This document shows positions 1 through 9,130 of a DNA stretch of 64,000 nt, one piece after another. The DNA lies in NCBI RefSeq assembly GCF_013403865.1, contig NZ_JABFDK010000010.1, positions 1 through 64,000 on the forward strand. Reading direction: 5' to 3'. A program made the position numbers and the translations under genes. Every line of letters starts with the position of its first letter. Within the stretch, counting starts at the first letter, position 1. This DNA is from Winogradskyella costae. GTDB taxonomy: Bacteria; Bacteroidota; Bacteroidia; Flavobacteriales; Flavobacteriaceae. The notes beneath the pieces were generated by a model. It saw only the letters and a list, made by a program, of their open reading frames with translations. It was not told the DNA's origin and searched no databases.

Positions 1-1660
1 CCCTGTTGGTGAAGCATCAGTTGTGATGGCTACCGTTTTAGTTAAAGTTAATGCTGCATCTTGAACAATTGGTGTTATTGTTGGATCATTTGTTGGATCC
101 GTATCTACATCTGGACCATCTACTGTTTCATCGCCATTATCACTCACATCACTTACATCATCTGTTCCACTTGGACTATCGCCTGTTGCGGTGGCACTGT
201 TAGTGATTGATCCTAAATCTACATCGTCTTGATCAATTGTATAAGTTACTGTTGCTGTTCCTGTTGCACCTGGTACTAAACTTGATGGACTAATGGCCAA
301 TCCTGTTGTTCCTGTGAAAGCATCAGCAATAGTAATATTGTCTACCGTTACGTTTCCTGTGTTTGTTACGCTAAATGTATACGTTAATACATCCCCTAAA
401 CTTGTTCCTGTTGGTGAAGCATCAGTTGTGATGGCTACCGTTTTAGTTAAAGTTAATGCTGCATCTTGAACAATTGGTGTTACTGTTGGATCATTTGTTG
501 GATCCGTATCTGCATCGGGACCATCTGCTAATTCATCACCATTATCACTCACATCACTTACATCATCTGTTCCACTTGGACTATCGCCTGTTGCGGTAGC
601 ACTGTTAGTGATTGATCCTAAATCTACATCGTCTTGATCAATTGTATAAGTTACTGTTGCTGTTCCTGTTGCACCTGGCACTAAACTTGATGGACTAATG
701 GCCAATCCTGTTGTTCCTGTGAAAGCATCAGCAATAGTAATATTGTCTACCGTTACGTTTCCTGTGTTTGTTACGCTAAACGTATACGTTAATACATCTC
801 CTAAACTTGTCCCTGTTGGTGAAGCATCAGTTGTGATAGCTACCGTTTTAGTTAAAGTTAATGCTGCATCTTGAACAATTGGTGTTACTGTTGGATCATT
901 TGTTGGATCCGTATCTGCATCTGGACCATCTACTGTTTCATCGCCATTATCACTCACATCACTTACATCATCTGTTCCACTTGGACTATCGCCTGTTGCG
1001 GTGGCACTGTTAGTGATTGATCCTAAATCTACATCGTCTTGATCAATCGTATAAGTTACTGTTGCTGTTCCTGTTGCACCTGGTACTAAACTTGATGGAC
1101 TAATGGCCAATCCTGTTGTTCCTGTGAAAGCATCAGCAATAGTAATATTGTCTACCGTTACGTTTCCTGTGTTTGTTACGCTAAACGTATACGTTAATAC
1201 ATCTCCTAAACTTGTCCCTGCTGGTGAAGCATCAGTTGTGATAGCTACCGTTTTAGTTAAAGTTAATGCTGCATCTTGAACAATTGGTGTTATTGTTGGA
1301 TCATTTGTTGGATCCGTATCTGCATCGGGACCATCTGCTAATTCATCACCATTATCACTCACATCACTTACATCATCTGTTCCACTTGGACTATCGCCTG
1401 TTGCGGTAGCACTGTTAGTGATTGATCCTAAATCTACATCATCTTGATCAATCGTATAAGTTACTGTTGCTGTTCCTGTTGCACCTGGTACTAAACTTGA
1501 TGGACTAATGGCCAATCCTGTTGTTCCTGTGAAAGCATCAGCAATAGTAATATTGTCTACCGTTACGTTTCCTGTGTTTGTTACACTAAATGTATACGTT
1601 AATACATCGCCTAAACTTGTCCCTGTTGGTGAAGCATCAGTTGTGATGGCTACCGTTTTA
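1..1660 (-). repeat. 405-bp tandem repeat array (135-aa DUF11-like units)
   Basis: The same sequence recurs with exact 405-bp spacing: the marker TGTTGGTGAAGC (or CTGG variant) begins at 4, 409, 814, 1219 and 1624. Copies differ by only a few bases and stay in frame with the adhesin gene. Two variants alternate: units with DETVDGP and units with DELADGP in the linker, giving an A-B-A-B order. The array continues off the left edge, so its copy number is unknown. Confidence 0.95.
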
Positions 1661-4600
1661 GTTAAAGTTAATGCTGGTGTTTGATCTAAATCAGTTCGTG
1701 TTGGATCGTCTGTTGTATCTGTTCCTGAATCAGGACCATCTACTGTTTCATTATCTGTAATTGAATCACCATCAGCATCAATATCTGTATCTGAAACGTC
1801 TGAAATATCATCAGTTCCACTTGGGCTATCTCCTGTTGCGCTTGCACTATTTTCCACAAAACCAGCATCAATATTTGTTTGTGTAATAGTCTGCTCTGCA
1901 GTTACCGTTACACTAACACCTGGTGCTAAACTTGCAATCGGACTTCCTACAATACTTCCTGAATCTGCATTTATATCAGCAACATCAATATCTGTTATCG
2001 TTGAATTACCAGTATTAGTAACGACTATATTATAACTAATGACATCATCTAAATCGCCAGATGCACCTTCTGAAGATACATTACTAATAGTTTTAGTTAA
2101 AGTTAATTCTACTGAACAAGCAAATGAATTATTAGCATCAATTACAGCAGAATTGGTACCTGTAGAATAATCTACACCTGTTTCTGTAACTAAACCATTT
2201 GCTGGATTTACCGTAGCTGGATCTGAATCACCAAACTGTCCTCCGTCTGAACCAGATGCAGTTGCGCTTACATAAGCCTCATTAGCATCTGTACAGCCAT
2301 CTCCATCGCTATCCGTGTTTTGAAAATCGTAGCTACCATCAGTTAACGTATCGATAGGTGTTGTTATTTCTGCATCATCATCTGCACCATTATTAGTTGA
2401 ATCACTAAAATCTGCATCATTAGCATCTATTACTCCATCGTTATTAGTGTCTAATGCCGTGTTCCCTGCTTCATCTACATCATATATTCCATCGTTATCT
2501 GAATCTAAATCTAAATAATCTGGAATACCATCATTATCAGTGTCTAAATCACAATCTGGTCCGAAAGTAGCATCAGAAAAATCTACACCTATAAATTCTC
2601 TAGCATAATCATGATCTATACCATCATTATTTAAAGTTCCTGTAATTGTAATAGATGTAATCCCATCTGGCAAAGTAATTTCAAAATCAAAATCATTAAT
2701 CCAATTTGTTCCTTCCAAATTAGGACTCGTAGCCTCATAAAGTTCACCATTATCATCCAATACAAATTGGTAGCCATTCGTTAAAACTGAATCTGAAAAC
2801 ACAGGTGTAATGCTTGTTGAAGAAGGATCATAAATATTTGGCTGACTTCCATTTCTTGGGTTATTATCAACAACGAATCCTGTAGCACCAACATTACCAC
2901 CAGTCCAATTTATAGTCCAAATTATAACATCTGAATTTTTCGTACGATCAGTTGGTAAACTTACTTTTATTCCTGATACACCTGAATTGAATGTTTCTGT
3001 TGAATAAAAAGTATCACCTGTTACTGCTGAATTAATTAAATAACCAATTTCTAAAAAATTCCCATTATGTATATTTAATTCAGAAGGTATATAATCTCCC
3101 CCTGAAGCTATTGTATTATCTATTATGTTACCTAATGCGTCTGTTAAAATAAAATCGGGATTTGTACCCGTTAGAGTAAGTCCTGGAGTTGTTGAGAACC
3201 CACATTCAACAGCATCAATAATACCATCATTATCACTGTCTATGTCCGTAGAATCACCAATTAAATCTCCGTCTGTATCTTGCTCTACAGTAATTGTTAC
3301 CGTAGCTATTGAACAAATAGAAACTCCATTTGAATCATTACAAACTTCATAAATAACGGTTACTACAGAACCTACCTCACTTAATAAAGGTGTATATGTT
3401 AATATACCTGTATCTGAATCGAAAGTAATTGCTCCACCAGCAGTACCTGTAGTTGTATCTGTAATAGTTGTTGTCCCAATATTATTAATATCTATATTAT
3501 CTAAATAATCATCATTACCTAAAATATTTATATAGCTCGGTCCATTAAGACCGATAAAAGCTGAGTCATCTAAAGCTGTTGGTATATTGGTATTTGGATC
3601 GGACGAATTTGGATTACCATCGCCATCATCGTCATCATTACATGCTGATGAATTTAAATTGTCAGTTACGTTAGCATTGGTACCAAGTGCATAATTAACA
3701 CCTGTCTCTGTAACTAAACCATTTGCAGGATTTACACTTGCAGGATCTACAGAAAATTGGCCATCATCTCCGCCATCAGCAGATGAAATCCCGTAAGCCT
3801 CATTAGCATCTGTACAGCCATCTCCATCACTATCCGTATTTTGAAAATCGTAACTATCATCAGTTAACGTATCAATAGGTGTTGTTATTTCTGCATCATC
3901 ATCAGCACCATTATTATCTGAATCACTAAAATCTATATCATTAGCATCTATTACTCCATCATTATTAGTATCTAATGCCGTGTTCCCTGCTTCATCTACA
4001 TCATATATTCCATCGTTATCTGAATCTAAATCTAAATAATCAGGAATACCATCATTATCAGTGTCATTATCACAAACTGTTAAAGATGAAGAAAAAGTTA
4101 CATTATCTAAAGCAAAATATTCTATATCTAAACAATTACCATCATGACCGCTGCCAATATTTTCAACACGAATACTTATCTCATTTAAATCGTTTAAAAC
4201 ATTAGTCAAATCTTCTAATGTTCCAGAAAAAGAAGCATCATCAATATTTATCAAAATTGAATTCCATATCCCGTTTTCCCAATTATTAAGTTCTGCAGAA
4301 GTCAGTAATCTTGTTGCATTAACAAAATTCCCTGCTGTATCATAAAAATACACGTTAACAGCAGATTTAGATCCAGTTGTTAACCAACCAGGATCTCCCG
4401 TATAACCAGCTCTGTAATTGTAATGATCATAAGAAAATGTTCCACCTATTAAACCACCATAATTTAGACCTCCTAAATCTGACTTTCTTAAATATGTTAA
4501 TCCTGTATCGATATCAGCATCTACAGCGTAATCAGTTGCATCAGGACTTAATCCTGCAATATTAGTATTTGCTAAACCTGTAATATCAATGGTACAACTG

Positions 4601-6111
4601 TGGTTCCCTGTAAATGTTGAAGTTGAATTAGATATAGGATTTGATGCAATTTTACTTAAATCATTATCATTTAGTGAATACCAGCCAGCTGTACCGGTAT
4701 TAAAAGTGAATTTAGCATCACAAGAGTTCTCAACGATATCAAGAATTCCGTCATTATCGTTATCAATATCAGAAGAATCAAATATACCATCACAATCAAT
4801 ATCATTTTCAGAAATACTAATAGAATTATTACTAGTACTAGTATCATCTTGTAACATGTTACTAATACTATTAGTATATGCAATTGGTAAAGATAAAGTT
4901 GAGACTGATACATTTACAGTCAAAACAACACTTTCACCAGCTTCTAAGCCAGATACACTCCATAAATTTGTTGTACTATTATAACTTGCAACAGCTATAC
5001 CAGAAGAAAACACAGCACTACTACTAACATAATTAAGTCCTGATTCAATGGGCATATCAACATCAAAACCATTACTATCAATACCACTATTATTATAAAC
5101 TGTAGTTACAAAATCTAAAGAATTAGTAGAGCACAAATCTGAAGGTGTCTCTATTTTAGAAGTAATAGCTAGATCAACTGGACTAAAACTAAGCGTATTT
5201 TTATTAAATGCTGTAAAAGCAATATCAGTATTTCCTGATGTATTATGTATAAATTTAGTTGCTTGAGATAAGTTATCTGTAGTAATTCCGAAATCATTAA
5301 GCTCAAAAGTTAATAATCTTAAATCTCTATATGTATTAATTCCATTATTAAATGTACCTGAAACAGCACCTGTACTTGTATCAACTTCATAAATAGTCCA
5401 ATCCATTCCTCCAACAATAGGAACGCCTCCAAAACCAACACTAACTGCGTTTCCGACTGTATTACCTAAATCATCAACAAATTTAAAAACATCACTTCCT
5501 GATGGAGCACCAGTCTGTGTCGCTATTAAATCAGGTATACCATCATTAACACCCGATACAGCATTAATAAGTAAGTTATCATAAACAAAATCCTGAGCTT
5601 GTATATTAAAAAAGTTAGTTCCTAGTTCTAGTCCGCTAATTCCATCTCGAATAAAAAAACTAGGAATAATAGGATCGAATGTTTTAATATAATCTGAAGC
5701 AGAATTATTTTGTGGGTTACCATCCCAATTATAAGCAACACCAATTAATTCTTCACTAGTATAAGTTATATTTCCAGGTACAGGAAAAGCTGTAAATTCA
5801 AGAGCTGTAAAAGCTACACTATTAACAGTTAAAATAGAATTATCAACCCCAGTAGAATAAGTTACTCCATTTGAAGTAAAACCAATTAAATTATTTGAAC
5901 CATCTGAAGTTATTGGCGTAGTAGTAGAAGACATAAAATACCCTCCTTGATCTCCATAGATAGCTGTGACATCTTGTTGAGCATTGATTACTAAACTAAA
6001 AAGAAAAAAGAAACTTAAAATGAGAATTTTTGAATGAGAATCAAAAACTTTATTTAAATAAAGATTAACTATAGTGTTTTTTGAACACCAGAATAGAGTA
6101 AAGATTTTCAT
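1..6111 (-). CDS. Giant secreted adhesin-like repeat protein (3' end outside window)
   Basis: An uninterrupted minus-strand frame of 2037 codons starts at ATG 6111 and is still open at position 1, so the C-terminus is missing. Residues 1-45 look like a long signal peptide (hydrophobic stretch ILILSFFFLFSLVINAQ). Then follow an N-terminal region (about 46-440), a laminin-B-like region (about 460-675), aspartate-rich thrombospondin-3-like repeats (motif DSDNDGIYD, about 678-825 and 1195-1334), a cadherin/Ig-like module (about 830-937), a region of unknown fold (about 960-1190), and DUF11-type domains from about 1335 onward. The last four domains are near-identical 135-residue copies. The family is known as calcium-binding, cell-surface or gliding-associated adhesins in flavobacteria; type IX secretion is an inference because the C-terminal sorting domain is not in the window. 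The gene is divergent from prfC. Confidence 0.9.
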   Translation of the reverse strand, partial: MKIFTLFWCSKNTIVNLYLNKVFDSHSKILILSFFFLFSLVINAQQDVTAIYGDQGGYFMSSTTTPITSDGSNNLIGFTSNGVTYSTGVDNSILTVNSVAFTALEFTAFPVPGNITYTSEELIGVAYNWDGNPQNNSASDYIKTFDPIIPSFFIRDGISGLELGTNFFNIQAQDFVYDNLLINAVSGVNDGIPDLIATQTGAPSGSDVFKFVDDLGNTVGNAVSVGFGGVPIVGGMDWTIYEVDTSTGAVSGTFNNGINTYRDLRLLTFELNDFGITTDNLSQATKFIHNTSGNTDIAFTAFNKNTLSFSPVDLAITSKIETPSDLCSTNSLDFVTTVYNNSGIDSNGFDVDMPIESGLNYVSSSAVFSSGIAVASYNSTTNLWSVSGLEAGESVVLTVNVSVSTLSLPIAYTNSISNMLQDDTSTSNNSISISENDIDCDGIFDSSDIDNDNDGILDIVENSCDAKFTFNTGTAGWYSLNDNDLSKIASNPISNSTSTFTGNHSCTIDITGLANTNIAGLSPDATDYAVDADIDTGLTYLRKSDLGGLNYGGLIGGTFSYDHYNYRAGYTGDPGWLTTGSKSAVNVYFYDTAGNFVNATRLLTSAELNNWENGIWNSILINIDDASFSGTLEDLTNVLNDLNEISIRVENIGSGHDGNCLDIEYFALDNVTFSSSLTVCDNDTDNDGIPDYLDLDSDNDGIYDVDEAGNTALDTNNDGVIDANDIDFSDSDNNGADDDAEITTPIDTLTDDSYDFQNTDSDGDGCTDANEAYGISSADGGDDGQFSVDPASVNPANGLVTETGVNYALGTNANVTDNLNSSACNDDDDGDGNPNSSDPNTNIPTALDDSAFIGLNGPSYINILGNDDYLDNIDINNIGTTTITDTTTGTAGGAITFDSDTGILTYTPLLSEVGSVVTVIYEVCNDSNGVSICSIATVTITVEQDTDGDLIGDSTDIDSDNDGIIDAVECGFSTTPGLTLTGTNPDFILTDALGNIIDNTIASGGDYIPSELNIHNGNFLEIGYLINSAVTGDTFYSTETFNSGVSGIKVSLPTDRTKNSDVIIWTINWTGGNVGATGFVVDNNPRNGSQPNIYDPSSTSITPVFSDSVLTNGYQFVLDDNGELYEATSPNLEGTNWINDFDFEITLPDGITSITITGTLNNDGIDHDYAREFIGVDFSDATFGPDCDLDTDNDGIPDYLDLDSDNDGIYDVDEAGNTALDTNNDGVIDANDADFSDSTNNGADDDAEITTPIDTLTDGSYDFQNTDSDGDGCTDANEAYVSATASGSDGGQFGDSDPATVNPANGLVTETGVDYSTGTNSAVIDANNSFACSVELTLTKTISNVSSEGASGDLDDVISYNIVVTNTGNSTITDIDVADINADSGSIVGSPIASLAPGVSVTVTAEQTITQTNIDAGFVENSASATGDSPSGTDDISDVSDTDIDADGDSITDNETVDGPDSGTDTTDDPTRTDLDQTPALTLTKTVAITTDASPTGTSLGDVLTYTFSVTNTGNVTVDNITIADAFTGTTGLAISPSSLVPGATGTATVTYTIDQDDVDLGSITNSATATGDSPSGTDDVSDVSDNGDELADGPDADTDPTNDPTITPIVQDAALTLTKTVAITTDASPAGTSLGDVLTYTFSVTNTGNVTVDNITIADAFTGTTGLAISPSSLVPGATGTATVTYTIDQDDVDLGSITNSATATGDSPSGTDDVSDVSDNGDETVDGPDADTDPTNDPTVTPIVQDAALTLTKTVAITTDASPTGTSLGDVLTYTFSVTNTGNVTVDNITIADAFTGTTGLAISPSSLVPGATGTATVTYTIDQDDVDLGSITNSATATGDSPSGTDDVSDVSDNGDELADGPDADTDPTNDPTVTPIVQDAALTLTKTVAITTDASPTGTSLGDVLTYTFSVTNTGNVTVDNITIADAFTGTTGLAISPSSLVPGATGTATVTYTIDQDDVDLGSITNSATATGDSPSGTDDVSDVSDNGDETVDGPDVDTDPTNDPTITPIVQDAALTLTKTVAITTDASPTG
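2110..2530 (-). repeat. Thrombospondin-3-like module, copy 2 of a long in-frame duplication
   Basis: This stretch, encoding the Asp/Asn-rich region around DLDSDNDGIYDVDEAGN through TDSDGDGCTDANEAY, is nearly identical to 3640-4080. The marker TGTTCCCTGCTTCATC lies at 2460 and 3981, an offset of 1521 bp, which is a multiple of three. The duplication is therefore in frame inside the adhesin gene. Confidence 0.85.
3640..4080 (-). repeat. Thrombospondin-3-like module, copy 1 of a long in-frame duplication
   Basis: Partner of the module at 2110-2530, offset by 1521 bp. It carries the same order of acidic motifs (DTDNDGIPDYLD, DSDNDGIYD, NNDGVIDAND, SDGDGCTD). Such motifs bind calcium in thrombospondin type 3 repeats; calcium binding here is an inference from the family. 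Confidence 0.85.
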
Positions 6112-6209
6112 ATAGTATATAGTTGAAGTATAATTCAGTTTTACATCACTCAATAAGCAATGCTTTATATCGATAAAACGGTAAACATATCCGATAAAAT
6201 GCAAATACG

Positions 6210-6217
6210 CAAATATA
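6210..6217 (-). promoter_or_regulatory. Candidate -7 box for the adhesin gene
   Basis: The minus strand reads TATATTTG, a match to the Bacteroidota -7 consensus TAnnTTTG. Transcription would start near 6203, leaving a leader of about 90 bases before ATG 6111. I find no good -33 element, so support is modest. Confidence 0.4.
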
Positions 6218-6440
6218 TTGATACGATTATTCATTAAAAATAATCATCTCAGCTAGTGAGAATAAAGGAATCAAGAGGTAAATTTGTAACTTGCGTTACT
6301 GTAACAGACTAATTTTTAATAAAATAACACAAAAACTACACTATTTTATTTTATGTTAATTTTAACAAAAAAAAATATTATTTTTTTTTATTTTCTTCGC
6401 TTACAACTTAATTATTTTACGTTTTCTATATTTATACACC

Positions 6441-6448
6441 TATATTTG
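6441..6448 (+). promoter_or_regulatory. prfC: Candidate -7 box for prfC
   Basis: TATATTTG fits the Bacteroidota -7 consensus TAnnTTTG and lies 22 bases before the ATG at 6471, which implies a short leader. The region about 20 bases upstream (TTTTACG) is only a weak -33 match. Confidence 0.5.
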
Positions 6449-6470
6449 CACTCGATTTTTAAAACTATTT

Positions 6471-8060
6471 ATGAGCTTTTTAGAGGAGATTAATAGAAGG
6501 AGAACATTTGGGATTATCTCTCACCCTGATGCAGGAAAGACAACTTTAACAGAAAAACTACTTTTATTTGGTGGTGCTATACAAGAAGCAGGTGCCGTAA
6601 AAAGTAATAAAATAAAAAAAGGAGCTACAAGTGACTTTATGGAAATTGAGCGTCAGCGTGGTATTTCTGTAGCAACATCTGTTTTAGCATTTGAATATAA
6701 CGGGATAAAAATCAATATTTTAGATACACCTGGTCATAAAGATTTTGCTGAGGACACCTTTAGAACTTTAACTGCTGTAGATAGCGTTATTGTTGTAATT
6801 GATGTAGCAAAAGGTGTTGAGGAGCAAACTGAAAAGTTAGTAGAAGTTTGTAGAATGCGTAATATCCCGATGATTGTTTTTATCAATAAAATGGATAGAG
6901 AAGGTAAAGATGCCTTTGATCTATTAGATGAAATTGAACAAAAGCTTGGATTAAAAGTTGTGCCTTTAAGTTTTCCTATCGGAATGGGTTATGACTTTAA
7001 AGGGATCTACAACATCTGGGAAAAAAACATCAATCTATTTTCTGGAGATAATCGAAAAGATATTGAAGAAACTATCGAAATTTCAGATTTGTCCTCACCA
7101 GAATTGGATAAACTCGTAGGTGAAAAAGCAGCCAATACATTAAGAGAAGAAATAGAGTTAGTAGATGGCATTTATCCCCATTTTAATAAAGAAGATTATT
7201 TAAGTGGTAAGCAACAACCTGTTTTCTTTGGTTCTGCTTTAAACAATTTTGGAGTAAGAGAACTCTTAGATTGTTTTGTTGATATAGCACCCAAACCTAG
7301 ATCAAAAAATAGTGAAGAGCGTTTAGTTAAACCAGAAGAAGCGCAATTTAGTGGATTCGTTTTTAAGATTCATGCAAACATGGATCCTAATCACAGAAAC
7401 CGATTAGCATTCATAAAGATTGTTTCTGGTGAATTTAAGCGTAATACTCCCTATTTGCATGTAAGACATAATAAGAAAATGAAGTTCTCTAGTCCTAACG
7501 CCTTTTTTGCTGAAAAAAAAGAAATAGTTGATATTTCTTACCCTGGTGATATAGTTGGATTACAGGACACCGGAAGTTTTAAAATTGGAGATACACTAAC
7601 GGAAGGAGAAATATTAAATTATAAAGGTGTGCCAAGCTTCTCACCAGAACACTTTAGGTACATTAACAATGCGGATCCCATGAAAGCCAAACAACTGTAT
7701 AAAGGTATAGATCAGTTAATGGATGAAGGGGTTGCGCAATTATTCACTTTAGATTTAAACGGTCGAAAAGTAATTGGTACAGTTGGTGCTTTACAATATG
7801 AAGTTATTCAATACCGATTAGAGCATGAATATGGAGCTAAATGTACTTATGAGAACTTAAATGTACATAAAGCATGTTGGGTTGAAACTAAAGATAAAAA
7901 AAGCGAAGAATTTAAAGAGTTCTTACGTGTAAAACAGCGTTTCTTAGCTAAAGACAAACAAAATCAGCTTGTGTTTTTAGCTGATTCCATGTTTTCTTTA
8001 CAAATGACACAGCAAAAATACCCAAGTATCATATTTCACATGACATCAGAATTTGAATAG
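6471..8060 (+). CDS. prfC: Peptide chain release factor 3
   Basis: RF-3 is a cytoplasmic translational GTPase that recycles RF1 and RF2 from the ribosome after peptide release. The 529-residue product has a full G domain: Walker A HPDAGKTT at 18-25, DTPGH at 85-89 and NKMD at 139-142. The sequence around IERQRGISVATSV (59-71) is the RF-3 form of switch I, which separates it from EF-G. Length is that of normal RF-3. The ATG follows a -7 box closely, supporting this start. It is the first plus-strand gene after the divergent region; the ferredoxin gene downstream has its own promoter. Confidence 0.97.
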   Translation: MSFLEEINRRRTFGIISHPDAGKTTLTEKLLLFGGAIQEAGAVKSNKIKKGATSDFMEIERQRGISVATSVLAFEYNGIKINILDTPGHKDFAEDTFRTLTAVDSVIVVIDVAKGVEEQTEKLVEVCRMRNIPMIVFINKMDREGKDAFDLLDEIEQKLGLKVVPLSFPIGMGYDFKGIYNIWEKNINLFSGDNRKDIEETIEISDLSSPELDKLVGEKAANTLREEIELVDGIYPHFNKEDYLSGKQQPVFFGSALNNFGVRELLDCFVDIAPKPRSKNSEERLVKPEEAQFSGFVFKIHANMDPNHRNRLAFIKIVSGEFKRNTPYLHVRHNKKMKFSSPNAFFAEKKEIVDISYPGDIVGLQDTGSFKIGDTLTEGEILNYKGVPSFSPEHFRYINNADPMKAKQLYKGIDQLMDEGVAQLFTLDLNGRKVIGTVGALQYEVIQYRLEHEYGAKCTYENLNVHKACWVETKDKKSEEFKEFLRVKQRFLAKDKQNQLVFLADSMFSLQMTQQKYPSIIFHMTSEFE

Positions 8061-8117
8061 AATTAGTAGCAACGTCTGCATAAAATGTTAAAACAATACA
8101 CATTTTATCGAAGATTA

Positions 8118-8148
8118 TTGTTTTTATATTTTGTTTCAATTAGGTTTG
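8118..8148 (+). promoter_or_regulatory. Promoter of the small ferredoxin gene
   Basis: A TTG at 8118-8120 is followed by a 20-base spacer and TAGGTTTG at 8141-8148, which matches the Bacteroidota TTTG/TAnnTTTG promoter form well. The start would be near 8154, downstream of the ATG at 8131, so translation should begin at ATG 8200. Confidence 0.6.
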
Positions 8149-8199
8149 CTAACTATTTACAGCTTAAAACTAGGATTACCCCAAACTAATCTACTTATT

Positions 8200-8430
8200 A
8201 TGGATAATAACGAAAACGTTTTCACTAACCGGGAGATAACTGTTACTTACGCACCTCGATGTTGTGTTAATGCAGGATTATGTGCAAACCAACTCTCAAA
8301 TGTATTTAGAAGTTCTGTAATTCCTTGGATAGATTTAGAGGGTGCTCAAACTGATGTTATTATTAAACAGATAAACAAATGCCCGTCTGGTGCTTTAAAA
8401 TATCACTTGAATAAAAAGGAAGTAGCTTAG
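8200..8430 (+). CDS. Small divergent 4Fe-4S ferredoxin-like protein (Fer4_19 type)
   Basis: The 76-residue product resembles the divergent single-cluster 4Fe-4S family often found beside GNAT or YjdI-like proteins. Four cysteines are visible: CC in YAPRCCVNAGLC, the next C in that motif, and C in NKCPSGAL. These could bind one iron-sulfur cluster and serve electron transfer; the partner is unknown. A longer frame starts at 8131, but the promoter at 8118-8148 would place that ATG before the transcript, and the conserved part begins after MDNNENVF. A strong hairpin terminator follows. Confidence 0.75.
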   Translation: MDNNENVFTNREITVTYAPRCCVNAGLCANQLSNVFRSSVIPWIDLEGAQTDVIIKQINKCPSGALKYHLNKKEVA

Positions 8431-8450
8431 ACTTCAAAAATTAAATAAAA

Positions 8451-8481
8451 AAAACCTTTGAATGTTAAATTCAAAGGTTTT
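8451..8481 (+). terminator. Rho-independent terminator after the ferredoxin gene
   Basis: A perfect 13-bp stem, AAAACCTTTGAAT (8451-8463) with its complement (8469-8481), encloses a 5-base loop and ends in a T run. It lies 20 bases after the stop codon. Confidence 0.85.
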
Positions 8482-8504
8482 TCTGTTTAAAATACAACTC
8501 TATT

Positions 8505-8560
8505 TAAAACCGAAGCTTCACCAATTGGACCGATAGTCAACGGTGTTGATGGTTATAGTT
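8505..8560 (-). pseudogene. Relic copy of the 3' end of the DUF3467 gene
   Basis: The sequence AAGCTTCACCAATTGGACCG (8514-8533) and its continuation closely resemble the last 45 bases of the DUF3467 gene at 8625-8670. Read in the same frame on the minus strand it gives TPLTIGPIGEA against the gene's IPLNFGPTGQA. No start codon or body precedes it, so it looks like a partial duplication or the remains of a second gene copy. Confidence 0.45.
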
Positions 8561-8623
8561 GATGGTTATAATTAATCATTTCTCGACCACTCTAAAGTCA
8601 TATATTAAATACAATCCTCTCAA

Positions 8624-8947
8624 TTAAGCTTGACCAGTTGGGCCGAAATTCAACGGAATTGGGGGTTGTTCGTAATCTTTAATTTCACCATGTGCCTTTT
8701 CAAAGCGTGTTACATTTTCGCCTAATGCTTTTAATAATCGCTTGGCGTGTTGAGGCGTTAAGATAATCCGAGACTTTACTTTGCTTTTTGGTGTCCCTGG
8801 CATTATACTTACAAAATCTACCACAAATTCTGATACCGAGTGATTAATTATTGCCAAGTTAGAGTATGTCCCTTCTGCTATTTTCTCATCTAGCTCAATA
8901 TTAATTTGTCCTTTTTTATTATTAGGATTGTTTTTTTCGTCTGCCAT
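8624..8947 (-). CDS. DUF3467 family protein
   Basis: A 107-residue soluble protein with the features of DUF3467: a basic/polar start, then a beta-rich core (GTYSNLAIINHSVSEFVVDF, SRIILTPQHAKRLLKAL) and a C-terminal proline-rich tail ending in FGPTGQA. Members are small conserved proteins in Bacteroidota and other phyla with no established biochemical role. It follows rpoC in the same direction but lies beyond the rpoC terminator (9006-9044), so it is probably transcribed on its own. The context next to rpoBC hints at a housekeeping role; that is inference. Confidence 0.85.
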   Translation of the reverse strand: MADEKNNPNNKKGQINIELDEKIAEGTYSNLAIINHSVSEFVVDFVSIMPGTPKSKVKSRIILTPQHAKRLLKALGENVTRFEKAHGEIKDYEQPPIPLNFGPTGQA

Positions 8948-9005
8948 TATAAATTTATTTTATGCTTTCAAATGGTTGAAAACTTGTTTTTATTTTAATT
9001 AAATC

Positions 9006-9044
9006 AAAAAGCCTTCATGCAAATAAATGCTTGAAGGCCTTTTT
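9006..9044 (-). terminator. Terminator of the rpoBC operon
   Basis: GCCTTCA (9011-9017) pairs with TGAAGGC (9032-9038), extended by A/T flanks. On the minus strand the hairpin is followed by a T run. It lies about 90 bases after the rpoC stop. Confidence 0.8.
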
Positions 9045-9130
9045 GTTATTTAGATTTCTAGCGCAATCTTTGATTAATTATTCAAAATTAATGAATTTCT
9101 TAACGTCAGATTTCGTAGGAAAGACAAATA

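Larger units (their letters stand above)
6112..6470. other. Divergent intergenic region between adhesin gene and prfC
   Basis: This 359-bp, very AT-rich stretch separates two divergently transcribed genes. I see one promoter-like -7 box for each gene (listed separately), long A and T runs around 6360-6395, and no open reading frame or clear hairpin. Confidence 0.7.

Noticed and set aside
1-1660. Regular repeats as a CRISPR array
   Set aside because: Unit length is 405 bp with no unique spacers, and all units are in frame within one protein gene.
3125-4984. Plus-strand open frames inside the adhesin region
   Set aside because: Their low-complexity text comes from reading the repeat-rich minus-strand gene backwards.
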